A stretch of DNA of 53,799 nucleotides, taken from positions 1-53,799 of IMG/VR virus record IMGVR_UViG_3300018049_000024; one strand, given 5' to 3'. The notes under the pieces were generated by a model that had not been told where the DNA came from, did not search any database, and saw nothing but the letters and a program-made list of their open reading frames with translations. A program made the position numbers and the translations under genes. This DNA comes from a virus. Of the stretch, positions 18,544 through 27,429 are shown piece after piece; positions within the stretch are counted from its first letter, which is position 1; every line of letters begins with the position of its first letter.

Positions 18544-19891
18544 TCACGTTCGAGAAGCAAGAGATGTTGCAAAGAGACTGAATGCAGTAGGTCCAGGGTT
18601 TTGTGCTATGAAGTGGCTACATCAAACTTTATATTTACATACAGGTGATAATCATAGTTGTTATCATCCACGTCCCCATCATATTCCTTTACATACTCTA
18701 AAAGATAACCCGTCTGCTTTGCATAATACTAACTGGAAAAAAGAACAACGAAAAACAATGTTAGAGGGTGGACGCCCTGCTGAGTGTTATTATTGTTGGA
18801 ATATTGAAGATTTAGAAGGAGATCATTTATCAGATAGAATGTTCCATAGCTCTAGCTCGTTTGCTGAGCCAATGATTGAAAAATTAGCAGAGCTTCCTTG
18901 GGATGCTAATATAAATCCAAGATATTTAGAAGTATCGTTTGGCAATGGTTGTAATTATAGATGTGGTTACTGCTGTCCACAAGCAAGCACAATGTGGATG
19001 GAAGAAATTGAGACATACGGCAATTATGATTTGACATATAATCAATATGGAACAGAGTTTTTGCGAAGCGGAAACTACTATGGACCAAATGAAGATAATC
19101 CATATATTGAGGCGTTTTGGAAATGGTGGCCCAGTTTGAAAAATGATTTATGGACACTTCGTATTACTGGCGGGGAGCCACTAATGAATCCTGGAGCTAT
19201 GAAGTTTTTTGATTTATTAGAAAATGAACCATCGCCTAACTTAGAGATTAGCTTAAATAGTAATTTAGGTGTTACTACAAAAAAGATTGATAGGTTGTTT
19301 GATCGGATACGAAGTTTATTAGATCAAAATAAAATTAAGAAATTTAGACTCTTTACAAGTATTGATACATGGGGACCACAAGCTGAGTATATGCGTACTG
19401 GAATGAAGTTAGATCATTGGGAGCGCAATCTTAGAAAAGCAATGGAGATGGAATTTGAAGTAAGTCTTATGTGTACATTTAATGTTTTATGTGTTACAAA
19501 CTATAAATCGTTTTTATATAAAATGAAAGAATGGAGAGCTGATTATGGCAAAGAGGCTATTTCATTTGATGTTCCATATCTTAAAGAACCACCTCATTGG
19601 ATGATTAATATTTTGCCCGAAAGTTTTATGGAATATATGCATGATACTTTAGAGTTTATTAATAGTGACTCTGATTTTTTACCAGCAGAGTATGAGAGAT
19701 TTAAACGAGTCACAAATTATATGAAAACTAATCCAGTTGAGCATAGTAAAATTTTACAAGGACAAAGAGATTTTTATTCATTTTTTACAGAAAATGATAA
19801 ACGATTAGGAACTGATTTGTTAGCTACATTTCCTGAGTATAAAGATTTTTATTATCATTGTAAAGATGTTTATGAGAACTACGAAAAATGA
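18527..19891 (+). CDS. Radical SAM protein, N-terminal twitch type (A2)
   Basis: 454 residues, paralogue of the preceding gene. The radical SAM cluster cysteines are C142, C146 and C149 (GCNYRCGYC); TGGEP is at 214-218. N-terminal auxiliary cysteines are C26, C45, C87 and C90 ('SCYHPRPHHIPL', 'ECYYCWNIED'). The C-terminal part has 'LFTSIDTWGPQAEYMRTG', close to 'LYCSLDTWGEQAEYIRNG' of the paralogue. The overlap of 17 nt with the upstream gene and four with the downstream one indicates co-translation. Known family chemistry is SAM cleavage to a 5'-deoxyadenosyl radical; which substrate is modified is unknown. Confidence 0.88.
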   Translation: MSKGDDHVREARDVAKRLNAVGPGFCAMKWLHQTLYLHTGDNHSCYHPRPHHIPLHTLKDNPSALHNTNWKKEQRKTMLEGGRPAECYYCWNIEDLEGDHLSDRMFHSSSSFAEPMIEKLAELPWDANINPRYLEVSFGNGCNYRCGYCCPQASTMWMEEIETYGNYDLTYNQYGTEFLRSGNYYGPNEDNPYIEAFWKWWPSLKNDLWTLRITGGEPLMNPGAMKFFDLLENEPSPNLEISLNSNLGVTTKKIDRLFDRIRSLLDQNKIKKFRLFTSIDTWGPQAEYMRTGMKLDHWERNLRKAMEMEFEVSLMCTFNVLCVTNYKSFLYKMKEWRADYGKEAISFDVPYLKEPPHWMINILPESFMEYMHDTLEFINSDSDFLPAEYERFKRVTNYMKTNPVEHSKILQGQRDFYSFFTENDKRLGTDLLATFPEYKDFYYHCKDVYENYEK

Positions 19892-21450
19892 GTTATGTAT
19901 ATTATAATAATGACGGCTCAATAATAGCAGCATCAAATGATTTGTTAACAGATTTTGCAAATGCCAACATTTTAGAAATTGAGTTTGAAAAAATAGAAAA
20001 ATTGTTAGTTGGAGAGCATTTACCATCAGAGTATAATGTTTATAAAAATAAACTAGTCTATAAAAAAGAGAAAGTAGAATCAACATGGAAGTTAAAGGCT
20101 ATTACATTTTTTTATAAATATTTGAGAAGAGTTGAATCATATTATAATACCTATCATGACATACTTAAATATAAAGTAGCATTAATGACAACGACACCAT
20201 ATAGTCCCCCATCTAAATCTCTTTATCATCGTCCCCCATCTAAACCTATTCATCCAACAAGATGTGTTAATCCATATCTAAATTTAACAATACATCCAAG
20301 TGGTAAAGTTAAAGTATGTTGTATGAGTCATAAGTGGCTCACTACTGATTCTGGAGAGACTACTTTAAATAATGCTAGTTTGTTAGATTTTTGGAATTCA
20401 AAAGACAGAAAACGATTTATAAAACAATTAGAGAGTAAAATACAAGTTCCTGAATGTAAGGCTTGTTGGACTGAAGAAGCAGCAGGAAAAGATAGTAAAA
20501 GATTGCGAGATAATGCAGCATACAAACACATACCACACGATGAACAGTCTTTTCCAATAGTATTAGATTTAGGTATGGGAAACTTATGTAATTTAAAATG
20601 TCGTATTTGTTCAGCAGTTCATAGTACACCTATGTTAGCTGAAGAAGCTGAAATGTTGCAGCCAAACGATGTTGTTGGTTATATGAATCAAGATAAGTTC
20701 CGTATTACTCGTGAAAGTTTTGATCCTAATAATTCGTATGTTTGGGAAGATATAAAACCATTTCTAAAAAATGCTATGAGGTTTGATTTCTCAGGCGGAG
20801 AGCCTTTTTATATTGATTCGCATTGGCGTATAATAGATCATTGTGTAGAGAATGATTATGCGAAAGAACAAATAGTTCATTACAATACAAATGGATCAAT
20901 ATTTCCACAAAAGCATATTCACAAGTTAGATAAATTCAAATTAGTTGATATACAAATAAGTTCAGATGGTATAGGTAAACAATTTGAATATTTGAGAAGT
21001 GGTGTATCATTTGAATTGTCAGAACAAAATATAGATAAGTTTTTAGAAAGAAAAAAAGAAAGTAAAACTAATTGGTTATTAGGTGCTTGTCTAAGTGTAA
21101 GTGCTTTCAATGTTTTTGATTTTTTTGAAACTTATGAGCATTATACAGCAAAAGGTTTAGGGGTATATGTTAATTTTGTTCATGATAATGGTGGAATACG
21201 AGTGCTACCAACAGAAGTTAAAAATCATTTGATAGATAAACTTCAAAGGACTGAAAGTAAGTATAACAAAGCAGATTGGCGTAAAGTAAAAAACTCAATA
21301 TCAAGTATATTGAATAATACTGAGTTCGTAGAAGAAGATTGGCTTTGGTTTTGTAATAGATTTCAAAGTTTAGATAAAGTGAGAGAGGAAAGTTTTGAAC
21401 AAACTTTTCCAGAATACTATAAGTTATTAAAGGAATATATAAATGTTTAA
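19888..21450 (+). CDS. Radical SAM protein with extra MSYV N-terminal domain
   Basis: 520 residues, the longest rSAM here. Residues 1-65 are an added domain shared with the protein at 15607. A linker with a doubled 'PPSK' (about 107-119) follows. Residues 125-195 form the N-terminal twitch-like region: C126, C144-C145 ('SGKVKVCC'), C190 and C193. The rSAM motif is C234-C238-C241 (LCNLKCRIC), with SGGEP at 302-306. 'ISSDGIGKQFEYLRSGVSFE' is the DG/YxRxG segment seen in the other twitch proteins. The fusion to a mobile domain suggests a specific partner or substrate. Substrate unknown. Confidence 0.87.
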   Translation: MSYVYYNNDGSIIAASNDLLTDFANANILEIEFEKIEKLLVGEHLPSEYNVYKNKLVYKKEKVESTWKLKAITFFYKYLRRVESYYNTYHDILKYKVALMTTTPYSPPSKSLYHRPPSKPIHPTRCVNPYLNLTIHPSGKVKVCCMSHKWLTTDSGETTLNNASLLDFWNSKDRKRFIKQLESKIQVPECKACWTEEAAGKDSKRLRDNAAYKHIPHDEQSFPIVLDLGMGNLCNLKCRICSAVHSTPMLAEEAEMLQPNDVVGYMNQDKFRITRESFDPNNSYVWEDIKPFLKNAMRFDFSGGEPFYIDSHWRIIDHCVENDYAKEQIVHYNTNGSIFPQKHIHKLDKFKLVDIQISSDGIGKQFEYLRSGVSFELSEQNIDKFLERKKESKTNWLLGACLSVSAFNVFDFFETYEHYTAKGLGVYVNFVHDNGGIRVLPTEVKNHLIDKLQRTESKYNKADWRKVKNSISSILNNTEFVEEDWLWFCNRFQSLDKVREESFEQTFPEYYKLLKEYINV

Positions 21451-22696
21451 TGGTAGCAAATATCAAGTCCATTGGGAACCATCAGATAGATGTAATAGTC
21501 GGTGTCCAATGTGCCCAAGGTATGATGACAGAGGTTATGAGACAAAGCATTTAGCAAATACTGAATGGACCTTAGCTCAGTTTAAGAAAGCATGGCCCTT
21601 AGATTTTTTATCTGTGAATCTTAAGAAAATATTATCGTGTGGTAATTTTGGAGATCCTTGTGCCTGTCGAGAGTTTGTGGATATTTATGAGTATGTTAGG
21701 GAAATAAATCCAACAGTTGGTTTAGCTTGTAACACAAATGCTAGTCTTAGGCAAACAGATTGGTGGGCTAGGTTAGGTGCTGTTATGACAAAAGAGCAAA
21801 ATGCAGGAAACTACTGTACGTTTAGTATAGATGGTTTGAAGGATACTAATCATATATATAGGCGTAATACAGATTTTGATAGGATTATAGAAAATGCTAA
21901 AGCATTTATTGATGCAGGCGGAGTAGCTCATTGGGATTTTATAGTATTTAGGCATAATGAGCATCAAGTAGAAGAAGCTAGAGATTTAGCTCGATCAATG
22001 GGATTTGAAAACTTCAATGTAAAGAAAACAACCCGTTGGCAACGATATGATGATGGTATTGGCAGTTATAAAGTATATCACAATGGCGAATACAAATATG
22101 ATTTGCAACAACCATCTGATAAAGCATTTAGACATCACTTTGAAGATGCTACTATGTTCCAAGGGGAAGAGAGACAATCTTTTAGACCCAGTGATTTTCA
22201 AAATATGGTTGGGAGACATAATTCTGAAAGAAGATGGGTAGGTGATAGTTGGCAAGACATTGATTTACATAAGTTAAATATTGCGTGTCGTAGCTCAGCT
22301 GGGGCTCGTATAAATTATTATAATGAGATTTATATTTCAGCAGATGGAACTGTTCATCCTTGCTGTTATTTAGGAAGTGAGATAGTAAAAAGTCATAATG
22401 AAGTAGCAGATCAAAATTATTTAGATATGTTACAACTTGATGGCGGTTATGAGATGTTTAATATGCATAAGTATAACTTATGGGATATCTTAGATAGAAA
22501 AACATTTAGGGAATATTTACCTAGCTCGTGGGATTTAGAAAAAGGAAATGTTTCAATGCGTCCTCAAAAATGTGGAGCGTGTTGTGGTGTTGAATGGAAT
22601 TGTTTAGATTACGGTGAGCTTGGCGATAAAAATGAAGGTTACTTTGTAAAAGAAGATACAAAAATTGAAGCACAGGAATCAGAAAATGAAATCTAG
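21443..22696 (+). CDS. Radical SAM protein with C-terminal SPASM-like cysteines
   Basis: 417 residues. CxxxCxxC is at C17-C21-C24 (RCNSRCPMC), very near the N-terminus, so there is no N-terminal twitch. Instead C-terminal cysteines C282, C307-C308 ('GTVHPCCYLG'), C377, C380, C381 and C387 look like a SPASM/twitch auxiliary-cluster domain. It is paralogous to the gene at 28131: 'SIDGLKDTNHIYRRNTDF' and 'AGGVAHWDFIVFRHNEHQVE' have close counterparts there. SPASM rSAM enzymes often modify peptides or sugars; which applies here is unknown. ATG overlaps the previous stop by eight bases. Confidence 0.87.
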   Translation: MFNGSKYQVHWEPSDRCNSRCPMCPRYDDRGYETKHLANTEWTLAQFKKAWPLDFLSVNLKKILSCGNFGDPCACREFVDIYEYVREINPTVGLACNTNASLRQTDWWARLGAVMTKEQNAGNYCTFSIDGLKDTNHIYRRNTDFDRIIENAKAFIDAGGVAHWDFIVFRHNEHQVEEARDLARSMGFENFNVKKTTRWQRYDDGIGSYKVYHNGEYKYDLQQPSDKAFRHHFEDATMFQGEERQSFRPSDFQNMVGRHNSERRWVGDSWQDIDLHKLNIACRSSAGARINYYNEIYISADGTVHPCCYLGSEIVKSHNEVADQNYLDMLQLDGGYEMFNMHKYNLWDILDRKTFREYLPSSWDLEKGNVSMRPQKCGACCGVEWNCLDYGELGDKNEGYFVKEDTKIEAQESENEI

Positions 22697-23894
22697 CAAT
22701 TATTGCGTACTGCCATTTAAAAGTTTTAGCACAAATCCATCAGGTGAGATCAGAGTATGTTGTAATAATGGACACATGCCAGCCCCGTATCAAAAAATAT
22801 CTGAAACTGAAGATGTATTGAATAGTAGGTTTATCCAAGATATTAGGCAACAGTTTATTAATAATGAAAAACCAAGCATATGTGATAGATGCTGGAAACA
22901 AGAAGAAGCACAAGTTCGTAGTTTTCGTCATTATGCAAATAATGATTTACTTTTTGGTATAAAAGATGATGACGAGTCATCTAAGGCTAACGTTAAAGTT
23001 TCTTTTGAAGATATAGAGTATTGCGATATTAGCATAGGAAATCATTGTAACCTTGCTTGTAGAATGTGCAACCCTTTTAGTAGTAGTCTAGTTGGTAAAG
23101 AATTTGCTTCTATGGAAGGACTTCCAGAACCAAATTTAATAGGCCCAACACCAGATGAGAAGAAAAAAATATATGAGATTTTAGAAAAAGCAGTAAATTT
23201 AAATACTGTTTATTTGTTAGGCGGTGAGCCGTTGATTACAGATTTACATGAAGAAATATTAGATTTATTAATTGATTCAGGTAAAGCTCAGAATGTTGTT
23301 CTTAGGCTTAGCACTAATTTGCAAACAAATAAACTAGATAAGTTTATTGAGAAATGGGTTAAGTTTAGGCAATTAGCGATTCAAGTTAGTATAGATGGTT
23401 ATGACAATATGTATGAGTATATTAGATGGCCCGGCAAATGGAGTAAAATAGATGAGAATTTTAGACATTTGATAGATGCTACAAAATTATCAAAAAGAAA
23501 ATTGCTCCCAAGTATCGCAACTACTATTCAAAATATAAACTGCCATAGTATTTTAGATTTGGTAGAAAATTATTGTATGACAAATAGATATCCAGTATCG
23601 TTTTATTTTATACCAGTAACTTCAGGCGAGGATTTATATATGACTCCAAAGAAGACTTTGATGGAGGTTTTTAAGAGACAAGAAAGGTTACAGCACAAAC
23701 TGGGAGGATATATACCTTTAAGTGATTTAGAAAAATATTTAACAAGTGCTATGAGTCGAAAACCTACTAAAGATGAAGTAACGAAATTTTTTGACAAGTA
23801 TAAAAAGTTTGATATTAGACGAAAACAAAATTTATTTGAGGCTGCTCCTTTTATGGAAAATTTAGCTAAGGAGTTTAAGATTACGACATGGTGA
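22686..23894 (+). CDS. Radical SAM protein, N-terminal twitch type (B1)
   Basis: 402 residues from ATG 22686, preferred over a TTG 21 nt upstream because AGGA lies nine bases before it and the protein then begins as its paralogues do ('MKSSNYCVLPFKSFS'). N-terminal cysteines: C7, C25-C26 ('GEIRVCC'), C66, C69 ('CDRCWKQEEA'). The rSAM motif is C121-C125-C128 (HCNLACRMC) and LGGEP is at about 178-182. 'VSIDGYDNMYEYIRWPGKW' is the conserved middle segment. It follows a SPASM-type rSAM gene, as the similar gene at 29188 does, suggesting that the two enzymes act as a pair. Confidence 0.88.
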   Translation: MKSSNYCVLPFKSFSTNPSGEIRVCCNNGHMPAPYQKISETEDVLNSRFIQDIRQQFINNEKPSICDRCWKQEEAQVRSFRHYANNDLLFGIKDDDESSKANVKVSFEDIEYCDISIGNHCNLACRMCNPFSSSLVGKEFASMEGLPEPNLIGPTPDEKKKIYEILEKAVNLNTVYLLGGEPLITDLHEEILDLLIDSGKAQNVVLRLSTNLQTNKLDKFIEKWVKFRQLAIQVSIDGYDNMYEYIRWPGKWSKIDENFRHLIDATKLSKRKLLPSIATTIQNINCHSILDLVENYCMTNRYPVSFYFIPVTSGEDLYMTPKKTLMEVFKRQERLQHKLGGYIPLSDLEKYLTSAMSRKPTKDEVTKFFDKYKKFDIRRKQNLFEAAPFMENLAKEFKITTW

Positions 23895-24547
23895 TAAAAT
23901 CATTAGAAGTTGTAAATAAGAATCCTGCAATATTGCATGTAGAAATTCATCCATTTACTAGTAAAGAGATTTTAGGTAGGTTGATGAATAGAAACAATTA
24001 TGAAACTCAAACCCAAAGGGGTGGATATGGAGAGTTGTCTATATCTTCTTCTAGAATGCCTATGAAGCAAGATTCTGAGTTACACAAAAAAATTAATAAA
24101 CCAGAGTTTAAAAAAGAGTTTGGTTTTGAGGTATCGTGGCAATTCTTACAATTAGAAACTATCCGATACCCAATGACAACGCCTTATAAAAATCGTTATA
24201 AACGATATTATGAGCAATTGTTGGAACATGAGTTTAGAGTAGAACCTACAATAGATTTGTCAGGTTACTATTTAGATTCTCATATAGATAATAGATATAT
24301 AATGTGGTCTGGTAGTATAAATTTAATAGAAAATCAAAACTCAACAGTTCTTTTTGATAAGGATCAACAACTTGGTAATGGACATCTTAACTCAACACCA
24401 ATATATGAAGGAAGTAGAAAACGTTGGGAAGGAACTTGTTGGTTAAACACCGAAATTACTTGGCATGGTGTTACGCCAGTCCCAGAGGGCGCTGATAGAC
24501 ATACACTACTTCTTAATCAGTTTTTAATATCACCGCCCGTCTGTTAA
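23888..24547 (+). CDS. Putative 2-oxoglutarate/Fe(II) oxygenase
   Basis: 219 residues. 'YLDSHIDNRYIMWSGSINLI' has an H132-x-D134 pair followed by a beta-strand, and 'EITWHGVTPVPEGADRHTLL' has H193 and R204, matching the H-x-D...H facial triad plus 2-oxoglutarate-binding Arg of double-stranded beta-helix oxygenases. Family knowledge: such enzymes hydroxylate or otherwise oxidise peptides, sugars or small molecules. It follows a radical SAM gene with a seven-base overlap and converges on the minus-strand SDR-like gene six bases beyond. A plain cupin is the main alternative. Confidence 0.6.
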   Translation: MVIKSLEVVNKNPAILHVEIHPFTSKEILGRLMNRNNYETQTQRGGYGELSISSSRMPMKQDSELHKKINKPEFKKEFGFEVSWQFLQLETIRYPMTTPYKNRYKRYYEQLLEHEFRVEPTIDLSGYYLDSHIDNRYIMWSGSINLIENQNSTVLFDKDQQLGNGHLNSTPIYEGSRKRWEGTCWLNTEITWHGVTPVPEGADRHTLLLNQFLISPPVC

Positions 24548-24552
24548 AATGG

Positions 24553-25197
24553 CTAAATCCAGGTACTTCCGTCTTTATTAAATGTTTTGCCATTATCTTT
24601 AGGTTCTATTTTTTCTATAACATTGAGTATTGCTTCAGCATCTTTAACCTCATCACCTTTTGGAAACCAAATAGGATTGATAGCAAAAAATATTCCAGGA
24701 TGTGCAGAGGCAAACCCTCTCATAATAAACAAATGCATAGATTTCATAGATCCGTACCCGGCATAACCCCAATGATTTGGATCCTTCCCGTCAATCAAAC
24801 CTGTTAGCATCCAACCAACTTTTGTTGATTTATTTATAGAGTTTGTTAGCTTGTGAACTAACCGATATGACATCATACTATCTCTTTTCAATATATCTGC
24901 CCAGCTATCTTCTGAAAACATACAGTTAGGCCTAAACCATTCATTGTTAGGACCGCCTCCTCCATTTTGATTAAAGAAAATTAGATCATAAGTTTTCTGT
25001 GATAAGTTTTCAGATATTGTATCAACTACTGGTCCAGTATATTGCTGCCAATCTACTTTGTGAGGATTGACATTTGGAGTGCCTGAGAAATTGTCAGAGC
25101 TTGTAATCAAATCAATGTGATAATTTTTTGTTAGTAAGTAACGGGTAAAGTCTGCTCCCCATTTACTACCACAACCAATTAATAGAGCATTTTTCAT
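24553..25197 (-). CDS. SDR-like oxidoreductase, lone minus-strand gene
   Basis: 214 residues. 'ALLIGCGSKWGADFTRYLLT' gives a short-chain dehydrogenase/reductase type glycine motif (G8, G10, G14), and 'WGYAGYGSMKSMHLF' gives YxxxK (Y148, K152), the catalytic pair. Family length is usually about 250, so this is short but complete-looking. It is the only minus-strand gene inside the plus-strand accessory block. It converges with the oxygenase gene and is divergent from the gene at 25248, with a symmetric AATAAATA pair between them. This suggests a later insertion with its own promoter. Sugar-nucleotide reduction would fit the neighbours, as inference. Confidence 0.68.
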   Translation of the reverse strand: MKNALLIGCGSKWGADFTRYLLTKNYHIDLITSSDNFSGTPNVNPHKVDWQQYTGPVVDTISENLSQKTYDLIFFNQNGGGGPNNEWFRPNCMFSEDSWADILKRDSMMSYRLVHKLTNSINKSTKVGWMLTGLIDGKDPNHWGYAGYGSMKSMHLFIMRGFASAHPGIFFAINPIWFPKGDEVKDAEAILNVIEKIEPKDNGKTFNKDGSTWI

Positions 25198-25214
25198 TAG
25201 GTGCCTTTCTTCTA

Positions 25215-25237
25215 AATAAATACTACTATTATTTATT
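25215..25237. promoter_or_regulatory. Divergent late-promoter-like inverted repeat
   Basis: AATAAATA (25215-25222, plus) and its exact reverse complement TATTTATT (25230-25237) flank a seven-base centre. Each half would read as a T4-type late promoter core, one toward the ATG at 25248 (25 nt away) and one toward the minus-strand gene starting at 25197 (32 nt away). The spacing suits both genes, but the motif is AT-rich and may be a chance palindrome or a hairpin. Confidence 0.35.
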
Positions 25238-25247
25238 AAACCTTTTT

Positions 25248-26897
25248 ATGTATGATATATTTTATATAGGCCCAAAGAACGATTCTTACCAAAAGCTAAA
25301 AAATAAAATTCTAACATTACGACAAGCTGATACTTTTGAGAGTGCTAATAAAAAATGCATTACTAAATTCTTTTGGTGTGTTTGGGATGATATTATAATA
25401 GAGGATGATTTTACATTTGATTATGCACCAGATGAGTGGAGTCAAGATGTACCTCATGTTTTTAAGAATGGTGCGTTATATGATGGTGTATGGTTAGTTC
25501 CAAAGAAAAATACTATAAGAACTAAAGAGATTGAGTATAGATTTTTAGTAAGTAAAAAAGAAATCCCAATTGTTGCAAGCACTCCTCGACCTTATGAGAT
25601 TTTTATTATCGATACTATGGAGCAGTATGAGCAAGCATTGGCAAGCTCTAAGACAGAAATGTTTTTTGGTGTTTCATCTATGGTTGATATAATTGATATG
25701 CCTGACGTTTATTTTAGAGTAAGCAAAGCTGAAGAATATAATAGGAAAGAAAATCATGCTTGGTTAAACGATGTATGTGGTGAACTAAAATATGATGGAT
25801 TATACTTATTTTCCAAACATAAACCTGTATCAAAAAAAGAGATAGAATATAGACATCTTGTTTATAAAAAAGAATACGAAACTATAGCAACAAGAGCAAG
25901 TAAATATCCAATATATACAATTGATACATATGATGACTATGAACATGCTCTAAATACTTGTAAAACTGAAATGTTTTTTGGAACAAGTAAGGGCATTGAT
26001 ATATTAGATTTTGATTTTGATATTTTTTATACATATAGGGGCAATGAGTTTGAATATGAAAGAAAAGAAAATCACGCCTTCAAAAATATATGTAACGGGG
26101 AAGAAAAATATAATGGTATATTCTTGTTATCAAAACATAAACAGTTGTCAAAAAGAGAGCTACAATTTAGACATATTGTATATAAAAAGGAATGGAACAT
26201 TGTAGCTAGTAAGCATAAGCCATATGATGTAGTGTTTATGAGTTATGATGAAGAATATGCTGATGAGAATTATGAGAATTTATTAAAGAAAGCACCTCAC
26301 GCTACCCGTGTTCATGGAGTAAAAGGAATTCACCAAGCTCATATAGCAGCAGCAAAACAGTGTTCATCAGAAATGATTTGGATTGTAGATGCTGATGCTA
26401 TAATAATGGATGATTTTAATTTTGAGTTGTTTGTAGAAAAATGGGATAGAGAAACTGTTCATGTTTGGCGCTCTAAAAATCCTATAAATGATTTAGTGTA
26501 TGGTTATGGCGGGGTAAAACTTTTTCCAAGAGAGCTTACAATCAATATGGACACTAGTAAGCCAGATATGACAACTAGCATTACACACAAGTTTAAGGCA
26601 ATGCCAGCAATATCAAATATTACAGCATTCAATACAGATCCGTTCAATACTTGGAAGTCTGCGTTTAGAGAATGTTGCAAGCTAAGTTCAAAAATTATTG
26701 ATAGGCAAAGGGCTAAGGAAACAGAAGAAAGATTACATATATGGTGTACTGTAGGGGATGATAAAGAGTTTGGAGAATATGCTATATCTGGAGCTAAAGC
26801 AGGAGCAGCATATGGCTCTAGAAATAAAGAAAATTTAGAAGCACTAAAGAAAATAAACGATTTTGATTGGTTAAAGAATTATTATAATGAAATCTAA
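25248..26897 (+). CDS. Three tandem repeats fused to glycosyltransferase-like domain
   Basis: 549 residues. Three imperfect repeats of about 105 residues cover about 2-115, 116-221 and 222-325. Each contains an aromatic/acidic start ('YEIFIIDTMEQYEQAL', 'IYTIDTYDDYEHAL'), 'KTEMFFG' or an equivalent, 'ENHA' or 'VPHVFKNG', 'YDG.WL/YLFSKHKP', and ends 'K.E..YR.LV.KKE...A'. Residues 326-549 are a domain paralogous to the protein at 16193, with D381-A-D383-A as the DxD-like motif and 'YGYGGVKLFPREL'. The repeats look like degenerate copies of the same 'YD/IxT' fold, perhaps acceptor-recognition modules. Confidence 0.65.
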   Translation: MYDIFYIGPKNDSYQKLKNKILTLRQADTFESANKKCITKFFWCVWDDIIIEDDFTFDYAPDEWSQDVPHVFKNGALYDGVWLVPKKNTIRTKEIEYRFLVSKKEIPIVASTPRPYEIFIIDTMEQYEQALASSKTEMFFGVSSMVDIIDMPDVYFRVSKAEEYNRKENHAWLNDVCGELKYDGLYLFSKHKPVSKKEIEYRHLVYKKEYETIATRASKYPIYTIDTYDDYEHALNTCKTEMFFGTSKGIDILDFDFDIFYTYRGNEFEYERKENHAFKNICNGEEKYNGIFLLSKHKQLSKRELQFRHIVYKKEWNIVASKHKPYDVVFMSYDEEYADENYENLLKKAPHATRVHGVKGIHQAHIAAAKQCSSEMIWIVDADAIIMDDFNFELFVEKWDRETVHVWRSKNPINDLVYGYGGVKLFPRELTINMDTSKPDMTTSITHKFKAMPAISNITAFNTDPFNTWKSAFRECCKLSSKIIDRQRAKETEERLHIWCTVGDDKEFGEYAISGAKAGAAYGSRNKENLEALKKINDFDWLKNYYNEI

Positions 26898-27429
26898 ATA
26901 TATTTTTATAACAGGCGCTCCAGGAAGCAAGTGGAGTAGCTACAGCCAAAAAATAAGGCAATGGGATACAATAGATAACTCAGATTGTAATCAGCTTCGA
27001 TCTTATACCCACAATCAATTCTCAGGACATAAAGGGGTGTACTTTGGCCCTGAGATGGAATACGGCGATTGGCTCAAAGATGGGTTTTATCCTAACAAAC
27101 TAGAAGAAGATGTAAAGTCAATATGGACAGGAGATGGGCAAAAAATATTGATGAGCCATAATTGGTGTTATTACTTTGATGAAATTTTATATGCTTATCC
27201 CACAGCAACAATCATAACAGTGCAGAGAAAAAATGATAAGTGTTTTGAATGGTGGAAACAGGCAGGTGGTTGGGGAATTACATACCCTAGCTATAGTTGG
27301 TATAAAAATGATGATAGGATGAAAGAAGAAATTAGTAAGCAAAATAAATGTATTGAAGATTATATTGAGAAACATAAATTAGAGAGAACATATTTTGAAG
27401 ATATAACATCAACTATAAATATAAAATGA
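26887..27429 (+). CDS. Sulfotransferase-like P-loop protein
   Basis: 180 residues. 'YIFITGAPGSKWSSYSQKI' (G10-A-P-G-S-K-W-S17) is a P-loop-like start similar to the 5'-phosphosulfate-binding loop of PAPS-dependent sulfotransferases, and 'ATIITVQRKNDKCFEWWKQA' resembles their 'R.P......S' 3'-phosphate region. Sulfotransferases are usually 250-300 residues, so this is short. A small nucleoside-kinase-type P-loop enzyme is an alternative. It overlaps the repeat-glycosyltransferase by eleven bases and the methyltransferase-like gene by four, consistent with decorating a glycan or peptide. Confidence 0.5.
   Translation: MKSKYIFITGAPGSKWSSYSQKIRQWDTIDNSDCNQLRSYTHNQFSGHKGVYFGPEMEYGDWLKDGFYPNKLEEDVKSIWTGDGQKILMSHNWCYYFDEILYAYPTATIITVQRKNDKCFEWWKQAGGWGITYPSYSWYKNDDRMKEEISKQNKCIEDYIEKHKLERTYFEDITSTINIK

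Noticed and set aside
24530-24545. A string like the universal 16S rRNA 3'-region motif (CACCGCCCGTC)
   Set aside because: It lies within the coding end of the oxygenase-like gene and nothing around it resembles rRNA, so it is coincidence.
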